A stretch of DNA of 40,780 bases from positions 1-40,780 of the forward strand of contig NZ_JNBA01000013.1 in NCBI RefSeq assembly GCF_000760295.1, in the 5' to 3' direction. Shown here one piece after another: positions 16,723-26,355 of this stretch (its first letter is position 1; each line of letters opens with the position of its first letter). The translations under genes and the position numbers were made by a program. Below the pieces are notes generated by a model that made no database searches, had not been told where the DNA came from, and saw only the letters and a list, made by a program, of their open reading frames with translations. The stretch is from Prochlorococcus sp. MIT 0701. GTDB lineage: Bacteria > Cyanobacteriota > Cyanobacteriia > PCC-6307 > Cyanobiaceae.

Positions 16723-17166
16723 ATGGCATTCCGGACTTCCATCTTTGACCTGCCAATGATTCACGGTCTGCTCTGGTTCCCCCTGCTCCTGGTATTTGTG
16801 CTTCTCACTGCTCTCGGGTGGCTAGAGAGGCGGCGGCAAAACCTGTTCCGCGTCTGGGCTGAGGACTCTGAGCTATCCAAACTGGACGGCTCAGGAGCTG
16901 CTCGACTGAAACAAGGCATGCTCAGCTGGAGCAGCTTTGAAGCAGGCCGTTTTCAAGAGCAGGGAAACTTTGAAGTCACCAAGTTGGAGATGCTGGAACT
17001 GATGGCCCTTACCTCAGGGGAAGCCCCTCTCACACAAGAATCTCAGGGCCGTTGTCGACTTCGGCTGATCGGCAATGGCCAAGAAATGGATGTGCCCTTT
17101 GCCGATGCAGAACAGGCCCGCCGTTGGGTGGATCAGCTGATGGCCCGGGCACGCTGTGACCTGTGA
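16723..17166 (+). CDS. Conserved membrane-anchored protein between ddl and ftsQ
   Basis: A 147-residue product from ATG 16723; a second in-frame ATG at 16756 (MIHGLLWF) is also plausible. One N-terminal transmembrane helix (LLWFPLLLVFVLLTALGWL) is followed by a basic patch (ERRRQNLF) and a soluble domain with no known motif. That suggests a single-pass inner-membrane protein with its domain in the cytoplasm. Its stop overlaps the ftsQ GTG start by 4 bp (GTGA), so translation is likely coupled. The fixed position beside ftsQ hints at a link to division or envelope work, but no function is established. Confidence 0.78.
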   Translation: MAFRTSIFDLPMIHGLLWFPLLLVFVLLTALGWLERRRQNLFRVWAEDSELSKLDGSGAARLKQGMLSWSSFEAGRFQEQGNFEVTKLEMLELMALTSGEAPLTQESQGRCRLRLIGNGQEMDVPFADAEQARRWVDQLMARARCDL

Positions 17167-17972
17167 GCTCATCCACCCCTGATCGACGGTCTGCAAACGG
17201 CCCAGGGGTAGAGAGGCGGCGCCGGTTGCGCCAACAACGCCGCCGAGAGCAACTGATCTACCTCTGGCGAATGTTGGCATTCATCTCCATTGCCGCAGGT
17301 CTGGGATGGGTACTACTCAGCCAAGGATGGAGCCTCAACAACGCAAAGCAAATCCATGTGCAAGGCAGCCGCAACATCCAAACAAACACCGTGATCAAGG
17401 CCGGTGAGCTCCACTTCCCCCAGCCACTTCTTGGTTTCAATCCCAAAGAACTAGAGCAGACTCTGCTGCGCAAACTGCCGCTCAACTCGGTCGTCGTGCA
17501 AAGGCGCCTACTCCCTCCAGGAATAGATGTGGCTGTTCAAGAACGAAAACCCGTTGCTTATGCACTACGAAAACGCGCCTATGGCCAAGAGCAGGGCATG
17601 GTCGACAGCACTGCGATGTGGATACCACTCAACGTGGCAAAACAAGGCGAGCGTCCCTCTACAAACTTGACTGTGGAAGGCTGGACGGCCAGCAAACGGC
17701 AAGCCATTTCCCAGGTGCTTGAGCAACGAAATCAGCTTGGTAGTCCCCTAGAGCGAATCCTCGTAGCTCCTGATGGAGATCTCAGCCTGCAAACCAAAAC
17801 CCTTGGCCTGATCCAGCTAGGCAGCAATAGCACCCTGCTGAAGGAGCAACTAGAAACTGTGGCCCAATTGAGCAAAACCCTGCCGTCAAGTTTTCGCCAT
17901 AAAACAGGCACAACCATCGACATGAGCGATCCCTCCAAGCCGGAACTGCAAATGCCCCAACCTTCTAAGTGA
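17163..17972 (+). CDS. ftsQ: Cell division protein FtsQ/DivIB (POTRA domain)
   Basis: A bitopic divisome protein of 269 residues that links FtsZ-ring events to septal peptidoglycan synthesis. The order is: a basic cytoplasmic head (ERRRRLRQQRRREQ), one transmembrane segment (WRMLAFISIAAGLGWVLL), then a POTRA-type domain starting IHVQGSRNIQTNTVI and the FtsQ domain (NSVVVQRRLLPPGIDVAVQE, cut at the conserved P-x-x-L/I-x-V-x-V-x-E pattern). The start is GTG 17163, overlapping the upstream stop. It is followed by ftsZ, as in most cyanobacteria. Confidence 0.9.
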   Translation: MSSSTPDRRSANGPGVERRRRLRQQRRREQLIYLWRMLAFISIAAGLGWVLLSQGWSLNNAKQIHVQGSRNIQTNTVIKAGELHFPQPLLGFNPKELEQTLLRKLPLNSVVVQRRLLPPGIDVAVQERKPVAYALRKRAYGQEQGMVDSTAMWIPLNVAKQGERPSTNLTVEGWTASKRQAISQVLEQRNQLGSPLERILVAPDGDLSLQTKTLGLIQLGSNSTLLKEQLETVAQLSKTLPSSFRHKTGTTIDMSDPSKPELQMPQPSK

Positions 17973-18139
17973 GATCAATCGTCCTGCAAGGCATGCCAAG
18001 CAAAAGCAATTCCAGGTGATCTGAAATCACCAACTGTCCGTTGCAGAGATGGCGCAAACAATCAACTGTGTTGAAACTTTCAGCGAAAAGCTCCAACACG
18101 GACATAATGCATCAACACCTCAATGGTTCGACATCGACA

Positions 18140-19270
18140 ATGGAGATGGCGATCAAAAACATGTCCGTGTCCACCTCCATGGAGACCGCAGGGATCCTTC
18201 CCAGCCAATCAGCTCGCATTGAAGTAATTGGCGTCGGCGGAGGCGGCAGCAATGCCGTCAACCGCATGATTCTCAGTGACCTAGATGGTGTGAACTATCG
18301 GGTCATGAATACGGACGCTCAGGCCCTGCTTCAGTCTGCAGCCAGTAACCGCGTGCAGCTGGGTCAGACCCTTACGAGGGGGTTGGGCGCTGGCGGTAAT
18401 CCCAGCATCGGTCAGAAGGCGGCGGAGGAATCTCGAGCAGAACTGCAACAAGCTCTGCAAGGAGTCGATCTCGTCTTCATCGCCGTTGGCATGGGTGGCG
18501 GGACCGGCACTGGTGCCGCTCCAGTGGTTGCCGAAGTTGCCAAGGAAAGCGGCGCGCTCACTGTGGGCATCGTCACCAAACCCTTTAGCTTTGAGGGACG
18601 TCGTCGCATGCGACAGGCCGCTGAAGGCATTAGCCGCCTGGCCGATCATGTGGATACCTTGATTGTGATCCCCAACGACCGCATTAAAGACGTCATCTCC
18701 GAAGCTCCGCTTCAAGAAGCCTTCCGAAGTGCGGATGACATCCTGCGTATGGGTGTTAAAGGCATCAGCGACATCATCACCTGCCCTGGCCTTGTCAATG
18801 TGGACTTCGCCGACGTGCGTTCAGTGATGACCGAAGCCGGCACGGCCCTGCTGGGGATTGGTGAAGGTTCAGGACGTTCCAGGGCGATAGAAGCAGCCCA
18901 GGCAGCCATCAGTAGTCCGCTACTGGAGGCGGCCCGAATCGACGGAGCCAAAGGTTGCGTCATCAACATCAGCGGCGGTCGCGACATGACCCTTGAGGAC
19001 ATGACCTCCGCATCGGAAGTGATCTATGACGTGGTCGATCCTGAAGCCAACATCATTGTTGGAGCTGTGGTGGACGAGAAACTCGAAGGTGAAGTCCACG
19101 TCACCGTGATCGCCACAGGCTTTGAAGGCAACCAGCCCTACCGGAGCGAACGCTCAATCAACAAGATTGCCTCTCAATCGATCTATAGCCAGCCTGAAGC
19201 AAACGAATCGGGTGCACGAATTCCCGAATTCCTGCGCAAGCGTCAACCTCGCAACGATAACGAGATATAA
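18140..19270 (+). CDS. ftsZ: Cell division GTPase FtsZ
   Basis: The tubulin-like GTPase that forms the Z ring. The nucleotide site is intact: [17 protein letters not shown], the signature [16 protein letters not shown], and the T7 loop [11 protein letters not shown] that supplies the catalytic Asp to the next subunit. The C-terminal tail IPEFLRKRQ is the conserved partner-binding peptide. ATG 18140 (MEMAIKN) gives 376 residues. An ATG at 18107 and a TTG at 18041 in the same frame would extend a poorly conserved N-terminus. The 167 bp between ftsQ and this start may hold a separate ftsZ promoter. Confidence 0.96.
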   Translation: MEMAIKNMSVSTSMETAGILPSQSARIEVIGVGGGGSNAVNRMILSDLDGVNYRVMNTDAQALLQSAASNRVQLGQTLTRGLGAGGNPSIGQKAAEESRAELQQALQGVDLVFIAVGMGGGTGTGAAPVVAEVAKESGALTVGIVTKPFSFEGRRRMRQAAEGISRLADHVDTLIVIPNDRIKDVISEAPLQEAFRSADDILRMGVKGISDIITCPGLVNVDFADVRSVMTEAGTALLGIGEGSGRSRAIEAAQAAISSPLLEAARIDGAKGCVINISGGRDMTLEDMTSASEVIYDVVDPEANIIVGAVVDEKLEGEVHVTVIATGFEGNQPYRSERSINKIASQSIYSQPEANESGARIPEFLRKRQPRNDNEI

Positions 19271-19283
19271 CCTTCGTCCATGT

Positions 19284-19381
19284 GGGTGACCCGGAGTCCA
19301 CGCCTGTCACGAGCATCCCGTGTGGCTGCTACCTTCCGGTCCTGACCAGATTTAGGCGTCGCGGCCGCATGGGTCCGAGTC
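19284..19381 (-). ncRNA. ffs: Signal recognition particle RNA (4.5S type)
   Basis: Read on the minus strand, the hallmark SRP apical domain is present: GGTCAGGACCGGAAGGTAGC, with the GGTCAGG and GGAAGGTAGCAGCC segments that form the Ffh-binding asymmetric and symmetric loops. The ends pair (GACTCGG at 19375-19381 with CCGGGTC at 19288-19294), giving one long hairpin of about 95 nt. The exact ends are approximate. It lies antisense to the ftsZ-panB gap and begins 43 bp before the panB start. Confidence 0.9.
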
Positions 19382-19424
19382 AACACGATGCTAGCAATGG
19401 ACCCTCGAGGGTCTGGAAAAGCAG

Positions 19425-20243
19425 ATGCGCCCCAGCGAATTAACTCAACTCAAACAAGCCGGGCGAGCGATCAGCATCCTCACAGCCTGGGATGGCTTAA
19501 GCGCGGCCTTGGTTGAGGCCGCTGGAGCCGATGTGGTTCTAGTAGGAGACTCACTAGCGATGGTGGCACTGTGCCATGCAACCACCCTGCCTGTGACAGT
19601 GGAGCAGATGCTCCACCACACCCAAGCCGTGGGCCGTGGTTTTACTCGCCCTCTGCCACAACAGCCCCTCGTCGTCTGCGACCTCCCATTCCTGAGCTAT
19701 CAATGCGGAGAAGACAAGGCTGTAGCTGCAGCTGGAAGCCTGCTCAAGCACTCCTGTGCCGCCGCCGTGAAGCTAGAAGGAGCAGAGCCAGAGGTCCTGG
19801 CAGTCATTGAGCGTCTGGTGCGAATGGGGATCCCAGTTATGGGGCATTTGGGCCTCACTCCACAAGCAGTACATCGGCTCGGCTACCGCCGTCAGGCGGA
19901 GGACCCTCGCAGCCAAGAGCAAATGCTGCAACAAGCAAAACAACTTGAGCAAGCAGGCTGTTTCGCCTTGGTGGTCGAACACGTGCCGAGTTCCATCGCT
20001 CGTTGCCTAAGTCAACAACTCTCCATCCCCGTGATCGGTATCGGCGCTGGCGAAGATTGCGATGGACAGGTAAGGGTCACCGCTGACCTGTTGGGACTGA
20101 CTCCCAGCCAACCCCCCTTCAGTCCGCCATTGATCCAAGGTCGACAGCTGTGCGTGGAAGCCCTTCAAGGTTGGGTGAAGCAACTGCATCAGCAGGCAGA
20201 GACTGCCACCACAACAACATCTCCACCAGAACCTGATTGCTGA
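19425..20243 (+). CDS. panB: 3-methyl-2-oxobutanoate hydroxymethyltransferase
   Basis: PanB makes ketopantoate from alpha-ketoisovalerate and methylene-tetrahydrofolate, the first step of pantothenate synthesis. The 272 residues fit the TIM-barrel family: [30 protein letters not shown] (metal-binding Asp), [27 protein letters not shown], and [16 protein letters not shown]. The usual YD near the N-terminus reads WD here. The last roughly 15 residues ([15 protein letters not shown]) are a non-conserved tail. The tail and the segment before it overlap hemW on the other strand by 125 bp. Confidence 0.94.
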   Translation: MRPSELTQLKQAGRAISILTAWDGLSAALVEAAGADVVLVGDSLAMVALCHATTLPVTVEQMLHHTQAVGRGFTRPLPQQPLVVCDLPFLSYQCGEDKAVAAAGSLLKHSCAAAVKLEGAEPEVLAVIERLVRMGIPVMGHLGLTPQAVHRLGYRRQAEDPRSQEQMLQQAKQLEQAGCFALVVEHVPSSIARCLSQQLSIPVIGIGAGEDCDGQVRVTADLLGLTPSQPPFSPPLIQGRQLCVEALQGWVKQLHQQAETATTTTSPPEPDC

Positions 20244-21429
20244 TGGCCATCCCCTGGGGGTCACTGAGCTGCCAACGTCGTCCATGCAGCTGTAACCAGC
20301 CCCGATCCAACGCCGCCTGCCAGCGCACCTGCAACGACGGCAATAGAGCGTTGCACTGCTCATGAGTCCAGCCCCAAGCTCTACTGAGGGCCTCAAGATC
20401 AACTCCCTCACGGCAACGCAAACCCACCAACAACTGTTCATCCAGAGGTAAGGGTCTTGCCTTAGCCGCAACTAGAGAGGAATCCAGTCCTTCTGCCTCC
20501 TGAACCTCAATCCAGCTGCAGTAACCATCCCTTGTGCGCGGACGAGCCAGCCTCTGGCCCCAGGGTGCACTGGTCGCACCCTGACCAAAGCCCCACCAGC
20601 CTGCCCCACTCCAATACACGCGGTTGTGGCGTGAGGCGTGCCCTGGCAAGGCGTAATTGGAGATTTCATAGCGGCCAAATCCCGCCTGACGAAGCAAGAC
20701 ACTGGTGGTCTGCATCTGCTCAGCTGCCAAATCATCATCGGGCAAATCCAACTCCCCCCGCCGCTGACGCCAAGCAAATACCGTGCCTGGTTCAACAGAT
20801 AACTCGTAGATCGAAAGATGAGGTGAACCTGTATTAATGGCCTCAACAAGCTGTTGCTTCCATGCCACCAACTCCTGTCCAGGCAGGTTCTGGATGAGAT
20901 CCAAACTCCAACTTTTCAGCTCTCCGCACTGATGAGCCTGATGCAACCATCCACAAGCCTCCTGTAAATGGTGGCGACGATGACGGCGCCCAAGCTTCTC
21001 GAGCACTGCATCATCAAAACTCTGCCCCCCCAAGCTCACCCTGTTGACACCAGCCGCTAGTACGGCCTCTAGATAAGCCTGATCGAAACTAGCTGGATCC
21101 ATTTCCAGCGTGATCTCTGCACCAAGCTGAACGCCAAACCGTTGCCGTAGCTGATCCAACAGGGCACCAATCTGAGCTGAACTGAGCAGAGATGGTGTTC
21201 CGCCGCCGATGTACACCGTGGCCAGCGTTGGCCCAGGCTTAACAAGCGCGATCTCCCGTTGCAACAGCTGCAGATAAGACTGAATCGAGGCGCTGCCAGG
21301 GCCCTTAGCCCCATTGGCATGATCGCCAAGGGGCACGACAGCGAAATCGCAATAAAAGCAACGCCGATGGCAGAAAGGAATGTGCAGATAGGCACTGCGA
21401 GGTGGCAGCACAGCAAGACCGTCTTTCAT
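20119..21429 (-). CDS. hemW: Radical-SAM heme chaperone HemW-like protein
   Basis: A 436-residue member of the HemN/HemW family. The cluster motif is CxxxCxxC (Cys20, 24, 27 in [14 protein letters not shown]), followed by [10 protein letters not shown], the glycine-rich SAM region, and [14 protein letters not shown] conserved sequence. The C-terminal [20 protein letters not shown] is typical of HemW. True HemN coproporphyrinogen dehydrogenases have a longer N-terminus, so insertion of heme rather than heme synthesis is favoured. ATG 21429 is used; the frame also allows TTG 21432. A tail of about 26 residues after MLLWW is atypical and lies antisense to panB. Confidence 0.87.
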   Translation of the reverse strand: MKDGLAVLPPRSAYLHIPFCHRRCFYCDFAVVPLGDHANGAKGPGSASIQSYLQLLQREIALVKPGPTLATVYIGGGTPSLLSSAQIGALLDQLRQRFGVQLGAEITLEMDPASFDQAYLEAVLAAGVNRVSLGGQSFDDAVLEKLGRRHRRHHLQEACGWLHQAHQCGELKSWSLDLIQNLPGQELVAWKQQLVEAINTGSPHLSIYELSVEPGTVFAWRQRRGELDLPDDDLAAEQMQTTSVLLRQAGFGRYEISNYALPGHASRHNRVYWSGAGWWGFGQGATSAPWGQRLARPRTRDGYCSWIEVQEAEGLDSSLVAAKARPLPLDEQLLVGLRCREGVDLEALSRAWGWTHEQCNALLPSLQVRWQAALDRGWLQLHGRRWQLSDPQGMAISNQVLVEMLLWWQSLPADAVASPNLEGLPRTAVDLGSMAD

Positions 21430-21526
21430 CAATCAATCCGCAAAGGTGCGGACATCTGCCCGGGCCAAGCTCCAGAGGATGGTGCATGCTGCCTGCATCC
21501 GGAGCGAGCAGACACGATCTGACCCC

Positions 21527-22648
21527 ATGGTGGACCTGCTCATCCTGGTGCTGTTTCTGATCTCTGGCGCGGCCACTGGCTGGCTAGGAGTCGAGCTGTT
21601 GCCAGAACGGCTTCTGGAACAAACGATCAACATCGATCGATTGAGGTTGGTCCTGAGTGGGTTGAGCGCCTGCTTTGGACTTTTGGCTGGATTCTTCTTC
21701 CAGCGACTGCGGCAAAGGCTGATGCAGCAGGTTCGCACCATGCCCACCGACCTCTTGGTCAGCCGAGCCGTAGGCCTCATTCTTGGCCTACTGGTTGCCA
21801 ATTTGCTGCTGGCACCAATCCTTCTTTTGCCCCTCCCATGGGAGGTGGTGTTGGTGAAGCCTCTGGCCGCAGTACTGAGCAATGTGTTCTTTGGGGTCCT
21901 TGGATACAACCTGGCGGAGGTCCACGGCCGCACCCTGCTACGCCTGTTCAATCCCAACAGCACCGAGGCGTTACTTGTCGCCGATGGGGTTCTAACACCT
22001 GCCACTGCAAAGATTCTCGACACCAGCGTGATCATCGATGGCCGCATTCGTGGGCTACTGGCCTGCGGACTACTGGAAGGTCAGGCAATCGTGGCCCAAA
22101 CCGTGATTGATGAACTGCAACAGCTGGCCGATTCAAGCAATGCCGAAAAACGAGCCAAAGGTCGACGCGGTTTGAAGTTGCTCACTGAATTACGCGAAAG
22201 CTATGGAAGGCGGCTGGTTTTAAACAGCACCCGATACGAGGGATCCGGCACTGACGACCGACTGCTCAAACTCACTGCCGATACAGGCGGAATCTTGATC
22301 ACTGCCGATTACAACCTCGCCCAAGTCGCCAAGGTCAAAGACCTCAAAGCAATCAACCTCAGCGAAATCGTGATCGCCCTGCGACCTGAAGTACAACCCG
22401 GTGACGAGCTGAAGCTCAAGATCGTCAAACAGGGCAAGGAAGACAACCAGGGGGTGGGCTATCTAGAAGACGGCACGATGGTAGTGGTAGAGGGCGGCAG
22501 AGAGGCCATAGGACAGCGGCTACCCGTTGTGGTCACCGGAGCTCTGCAAACCCCTACCGGCAGGATGGTCTTCGGTCGGTTCGAGAAAAATCAGCCAACC
22601 CGCAAATCGAGTAAGACCAGCGAGCGCCCACCGGCTAACCCCCGCTAG
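21527..22648 (+). CDS. PIN/TRAM-domain membrane protein (YacL-like)
   Basis: A 373-residue protein from ATG 21527 (MVDLLILVLF); frame upstream of this is not family-like. The first 140 residues hold about four transmembrane helices. A PIN nuclease domain follows with the acidic residues in place: ILDTSVIIDGRI, VIDELQQLAD, TDDRLLKLTAD and ILITADYNLAQVAK. A C-terminal TRAM domain follows (PGDELKLKIVKQGKEDNQGV, then VTGALQTPTGRMVFG). This matches the YacL family of putative membrane RNases, whose substrate is unknown. The Lys/Arg/Pro-rich tail is disordered. It lies directly upstream of clpR. Confidence 0.9.
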   Translation: MVDLLILVLFLISGAATGWLGVELLPERLLEQTINIDRLRLVLSGLSACFGLLAGFFFQRLRQRLMQQVRTMPTDLLVSRAVGLILGLLVANLLLAPILLLPLPWEVVLVKPLAAVLSNVFFGVLGYNLAEVHGRTLLRLFNPNSTEALLVADGVLTPATAKILDTSVIIDGRIRGLLACGLLEGQAIVAQTVIDELQQLADSSNAEKRAKGRRGLKLLTELRESYGRRLVLNSTRYEGSGTDDRLLKLTADTGGILITADYNLAQVAKVKDLKAINLSEIVIALRPEVQPGDELKLKIVKQGKEDNQGVGYLEDGTMVVVEGGREAIGQRLPVVVTGALQTPTGRMVFGRFEKNQPTRKSSKTSERPPANPR

Positions 22649-22678
22649 TCTCCAAACTCCGCCAAAGATTTGCTGCAG

Positions 22679-23350
22679 ATGACGGTGTCCGCTCCCTACT
22701 ACGGCGAATCAACCGTGATGCGTACACCGCCTCCGGATCTGCCATCGCTACTTCTCAAGGAACGCATTGTCTACCTAGGACTGCCCCTGTTCTCCGACGA
22801 CGATGCCAAGCGGCAACTGGGCATGGATGTGACCGAACTGATCATTGCCCAACTTCTCTATCTGGAGTTCGACAACCCAGAAAAGCCCATTTACTTCTAT
22901 ATCAACTCCACTGGTACCAGCTGGTATACGGGTGATGCCGTCGGCTTTGAAACCGAAGCTTTTGCGATCTGTGACACCCTGCGTTACGTCAAACCCCCTG
23001 TACACACCATCTGCATCGGCCAAGCAATGGGCACGGCAGCGGTGATTCTCTCGGCAGGCACCAAGGGCCACAGGGCTGCACTTCCCCACGCCTCAATCGT
23101 GCTGCACCAACCTCGCAGTGGTGCCCAAGGTCAAGCCACCGACATTCAGATCCGTGCCAAGGAAGTACTGCATAACAAGCAAGCCATGCTCAAAATTCTT
23201 GCCGGCAATACAGGCCGCAGCATTGAGCAGTTATCAAAGGATTCTGATCGGATGAGTTATCTCACCCCTGAGGACGCTGTCGAATACGGCATCATCGATC
23301 GGATTCTCAGCAGCCGCAAAGAGCTACCCAGTTCAGAGTCACTGAGCTGA
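22679..23350 (+). CDS. clpR: ClpR, catalytically inactive Clp protease subunit
   Basis: A ClpP paralogue of 223 residues that has lost the nucleophile. The segment where ClpP has GLAASMGA reads GQAMGTAA, so the active Ser is missing, although HQP with the His is retained (IVLHQPRSGAQGQ). It also carries the roughly 10-residue insertion characteristic of ClpR (STGTSWYTGDAVGFETEAF in place of [12 protein letters not shown]). In cyanobacteria ClpR assembles with ClpP3 into a mixed ring that works with ClpC. ATG 22679 is chosen over TTG 22670. clpP3 follows 91 bp downstream, as expected. Confidence 0.93.
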   Translation: MTVSAPYYGESTVMRTPPPDLPSLLLKERIVYLGLPLFSDDDAKRQLGMDVTELIIAQLLYLEFDNPEKPIYFYINSTGTSWYTGDAVGFETEAFAICDTLRYVKPPVHTICIGQAMGTAAVILSAGTKGHRAALPHASIVLHQPRSGAQGQATDIQIRAKEVLHNKQAMLKILAGNTGRSIEQLSKDSDRMSYLTPEDAVEYGIIDRILSSRKELPSSESLS

Positions 23351-23441
23351 TCGATCCACTGCAACCCTGGACACAACCCTTCCAGTCTCTGTCTCAGATC
23401 ATTCCTAATCCAGTTCTGATTTCCTCCTTTCTCTTTTCACC

Positions 23442-24044
23442 ATGCCGATCGGTACCCCAAGCGTTCCCTACCGTCTTCCCGGCAGCCAGATGGAGCGCTG
23501 GGTCGACATCTATACCCGCCTGGGAGTGGAAAGGATCCTGTTCCTTGGCCAAGAAGTCAGTGATGGTGTTGCCAACAGCTTGGTAGCCCAGATGCTCTAC
23601 CTCGATTCTGAAGACAGCACAAAACCGATCTATCTGTACATCAACTCCCCAGGTGGATCAGTCACTGCTGGCCTGGCGATCTACGACACGATGAAATACG
23701 TCAAAAGTGATGTCGTAACAATCTGCGTTGGCTTGGCAGCTTCGATGGGCGCCTTCCTTCTTACTGCAGGAACCAAAGGAAAAAGACTCGCCTTGCCCCA
23801 CAGCCGAATCATGATCCACCAACCGCTGGGTGGCACCAACCAACGACAAGCCAGCGACATCGAAATCGAAGCCCGTGAGATTCTGCGCATCAAAGACATG
23901 CTCAACCACTCCATGGCAGAGCTGACAGGTCAGACCTTTGAGAAAATCGAAAAAGACACCGACCGCGACTACTTCTTAAGTGCAGCCGAGGCCAAAGACT
24001 ATGGCCTCATCGATCGTGTCATTGCCCACCCGAACGAAGCCTGA
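23442..24044 (+). CDS. clpP3: ATP-dependent Clp protease proteolytic subunit (ClpP3 type)
   Basis: An active serine-protease subunit of 200 residues. The catalytic triad is visible as Ser101 in GLAASMGAF, His126 in [10 protein letters not shown], and the Asp in the [10 protein letters not shown] segment. The oxyanion and substrate loop [16 protein letters not shown] is intact. Its position directly after clpR identifies it as the ClpP3 partner of the mixed ClpP3/R core rather than ClpP1 or ClpP2. The N-terminus ([13 protein letters not shown]) is long, as in this subgroup, with no obvious propeptide. Confidence 0.93.
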   Translation: MPIGTPSVPYRLPGSQMERWVDIYTRLGVERILFLGQEVSDGVANSLVAQMLYLDSEDSTKPIYLYINSPGGSVTAGLAIYDTMKYVKSDVVTICVGLAASMGAFLLTAGTKGKRLALPHSRIMIHQPLGGTNQRQASDIEIEAREILRIKDMLNHSMAELTGQTFEKIEKDTDRDYFLSAAEAKDYGLIDRVIAHPNEA

Positions 24045-24148
24045 TGCGTTGATTGCACTGACAACCGAGAAGGACTATTGGGCCTTCAGCCAAAGCCATG
24101 GGGCCTTTGCGTAAGCTCTGACCTTGCCCTGAACGCAATCCAGCCAGG

Positions 24149-25144
24149 ATGGCCCAGCTCTTCTACGACTCCGATGCCGATCTCGGCCTACTCAATGGCA
24201 AGACCGTCGCCATCATTGGCTATGGCTCCCAGGGCCATGCCCATGCCCTCAACCTCAAAGACAGCGGCGTAGATGTGGTAGTTGGCCTATATGAAGGCAG
24301 CCGCTCCGCCGATAAGGCCCGCACCGATGGACTGGAAGTGCTCAGCGTCGCTGATGCCGCCGCCAAAGCGGACTGGATCATGGTGCTACTGCCGGATGAA
24401 TTCCAGAAAGACGTATATGCCAAGGAAATCGCCCCGCATCTCAATGCGGGGAAGGTGCTGAGCTTTGCTCACGGCTTCAACATCCGCTTTGAGCTAATTC
24501 AGCCACCGGCTGATGTCGACGTGGTGATGATCGCTCCCAAAGGCCCCGGTCATACCGTGCGCTGGGAATATCAGAATGGACAGGGCGTCCCAGCCCTATT
24601 CGCAATTGAACAAGATGCCTCCGGCCAAGCACGTGCACTCGCCATGGCCTACGCCAAGGGCATCGGCGGCACCCGAGCGGGCATTCTCGAGACCAACTTC
24701 AAGGAAGAAACCGAAACCGACTTGTTCGGCGAACAAGCCGTGCTCTGTGGGGGGCTCTCAGAGCTCGTCAAAGCAGGCTTTGAAACCCTTGTAGAAGCTG
24801 GCTACCAGCCTGAGCTTGCCTACTTCGAGTGCCTCCACGAGGTGAAGTTAATCGTGGATCTGATGGTGAAGGGCGGCCTCACTGCCATGCGTGATTCGAT
24901 CTCCAACACGGCTGAATACGGCGACTACGTGAGTGGGCCAAGACTGATCAACGCTGATACCAAAGCTGAGATGAAGCGCATCCTCGCTGACATCCAAGAC
25001 GGCACCTTCGCTAAAAACTTTGTCGCCGAATGCGAATCAGGCAAACCTGAGATGAAGAAGATACGCGATCGCGATGCCGCCCATCCAATTGAGCAGGTCG
25101 GAAAAGGTCTCCGCGCCATGTTCAGCTGGCTGAAAACAGCCTGA
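24149..25144 (+). CDS. ilvC: Ketol-acid reductoisomerase (class I)
   Basis: The second common step in isoleucine and valine synthesis: Mg2+-dependent alkyl migration and NADPH reduction of acetohydroxy acids. The 331-residue length marks the short class I form. Visible motifs are [15 protein letters not shown] with the following basic NADP-contacting residues ([10 protein letters not shown]), [25 protein letters not shown] and [14 protein letters not shown] with the metal-binding acidic residues. The start is ATG 24149. The stop TGA overlaps the CTG proposed as the cbiB start. Confidence 0.97.
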   Translation: MAQLFYDSDADLGLLNGKTVAIIGYGSQGHAHALNLKDSGVDVVVGLYEGSRSADKARTDGLEVLSVADAAAKADWIMVLLPDEFQKDVYAKEIAPHLNAGKVLSFAHGFNIRFELIQPPADVDVVMIAPKGPGHTVRWEYQNGQGVPALFAIEQDASGQARALAMAYAKGIGGTRAGILETNFKEETETDLFGEQAVLCGGLSELVKAGFETLVEAGYQPELAYFECLHEVKLIVDLMVKGGLTAMRDSISNTAEYGDYVSGPRLINADTKAEMKRILADIQDGTFAKNFVAECESGKPEMKKIRDRDAAHPIEQVGKGLRAMFSWLKTA

Positions 25145-26139
25145 CCCTGGCCATTCTGCTAGTCATCACTGCAGCAGGTCTCGACCTGCTGATCGGTGAT
25201 CCGCGCTGGTGTCTACATCCTGTTGAGTTGATGGGAGCTGTGATCAAACAGCTGCGCCATGTTGCCGAAGCGATCGCCGGGAATCGCCCCGTGCTGCTGC
25301 GCATTGGTGGCGTTCTGATCACTGCTGTGCTGGTCAGCGGCAGCGGTGCATTTGGTTGGGCGATCGAACGCCTCGCCCTGCAGGAGGGCATCGCCCCACC
25401 CTGGCTCGGGATCCCCCTTCTGGTAATCGCTCTGGCCAGTGCCCTCGCCGCCGGCAGCCTCCGTCACAGCATCTTGAAGGTGTTGAAGGCGCTGCCCACA
25501 GACGCGGGAGGAGACCTGTCTATCGCCCGTCTGCAGCTGAGCTGGATCGTGGGACGCGATGTATCCCAGTTGAATAAGCAGGAGATTCTGCGGGCTACCT
25601 CTGAAAGCGCAGCCGAAAACGCCGTGGATGGCGTGTTTGCACCGCTGTTCTGGATGCTGATCGGTGTTGGCCTCTGGCATGTTTCCAATGCATGGCCAGG
25701 CCCTCTAGCTCTGGCCTGGAGCTTCAAGGCCTCCAGCACCCTTGATTCGATGCTGGGCTATCGGCAGGGAAAACTGCAATGGCTGGGCACTGCCGGAGCA
25801 CGACTCGATGATCTACTCACCTGGCTCCCCTGCCGCCTGGTGATGCTCACCCTTCCTCTAATCAGCAAGCCTTGGCGCCAGCTGCCGGCTGTGGTGATGG
25901 CAGCGGAACAAGACGGAGGCTTGGATCACTCCCCCAACGCCGGACGGTCCGAAGCGATCTATGCCCACTGTGCCGGGGTGCGAATGGGCGGACGCAACCG
26001 ATACGGCAACCGATGGGTGGACAAACCCTTGCTGGCAATCGATCAACCGCCGGCAGACCAAAATGCTCTGCAGCGCATCCTGGCACTCACCAGTTGGCTT
26101 GAACTGGTCTGGATCATGATTGCGCTGGTTCTGCTCTAA
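25141..26139 (+). CDS. cbiB: Adenosylcobinamide-phosphate synthase (CbiB/CobD)
   Basis: A polytopic membrane enzyme that attaches aminopropanol (phosphate) to adenosylcobyric acid in B12 synthesis. The conserved N-terminal motif [18 protein letters not shown] lies upstream of the first ATG in frame (25228), so the protein must start earlier. Between the nearest upstream stop (about 25091) and that motif there is no ATG, GTG or TTG. CTG at 25141, overlapping the ilvC stop as CTGA, is the best candidate and gives 332 residues, the normal family length. Later motifs include [20 protein letters not shown] and [11 protein letters not shown]. The body is certain; the start is inferred. Confidence 0.85.
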   Translation: MTLAILLVITAAGLDLLIGDPRWCLHPVELMGAVIKQLRHVAEAIAGNRPVLLRIGGVLITAVLVSGSGAFGWAIERLALQEGIAPPWLGIPLLVIALASALAAGSLRHSILKVLKALPTDAGGDLSIARLQLSWIVGRDVSQLNKQEILRATSESAAENAVDGVFAPLFWMLIGVGLWHVSNAWPGPLALAWSFKASSTLDSMLGYRQGKLQWLGTAGARLDDLLTWLPCRLVMLTLPLISKPWRQLPAVVMAAEQDGGLDHSPNAGRSEAIYAHCAGVRMGGRNRYGNRWVDKPLLAIDQPPADQNALQRILALTSWLELVWIMIALVLL

Positions 26140-26147
26140 CCAAGCCA

Positions 26148-26345
26148 ATGCGAATGATCACCATCACAGCCACAGCTCTGCTGCTGCTGTTGGTGCAGAT
26201 CCCTGCTCAGGCAAAAACCACCAGAACCTTCAGCGGTTCCAATCCCGCCGAAGTGGAGAAGAACGCTCGTAAGGCTGGTTACAGCTATCCGGAAAGCGAG
26301 ATGAAGTGTTCAGCTCGTTGCAACCAGCGCTGGGCACGAGACTGA
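26148..26345 (+). CDS. Small secreted basic protein of unknown function
   Basis: A 65-residue product with a clear signal peptide (hydrophobic ITATALLLLLVQIPAQA, cleavage likely after AQA) and a mature part of about 43 residues with two Cys (KCSARCNQRW) and a basic, aromatic character. The paired Cys could form a disulfide in the periplasm. It starts 9 bp after cbiB, so it may share that transcript. I do not recognise the family. Confidence 0.7.
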   Translation: MRMITITATALLLLLVQIPAQAKTTRTFSGSNPAEVEKNARKAGYSYPESEMKCSARCNQRWARD

Positions 26346-26355
26346 ACCCTTCGCC

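Noticed and set aside
22679..23350. ClpR loss of the catalytic serine as a mutation
   Set aside because: The missing Ser and the extra loop are family traits of ClpR, not damage.
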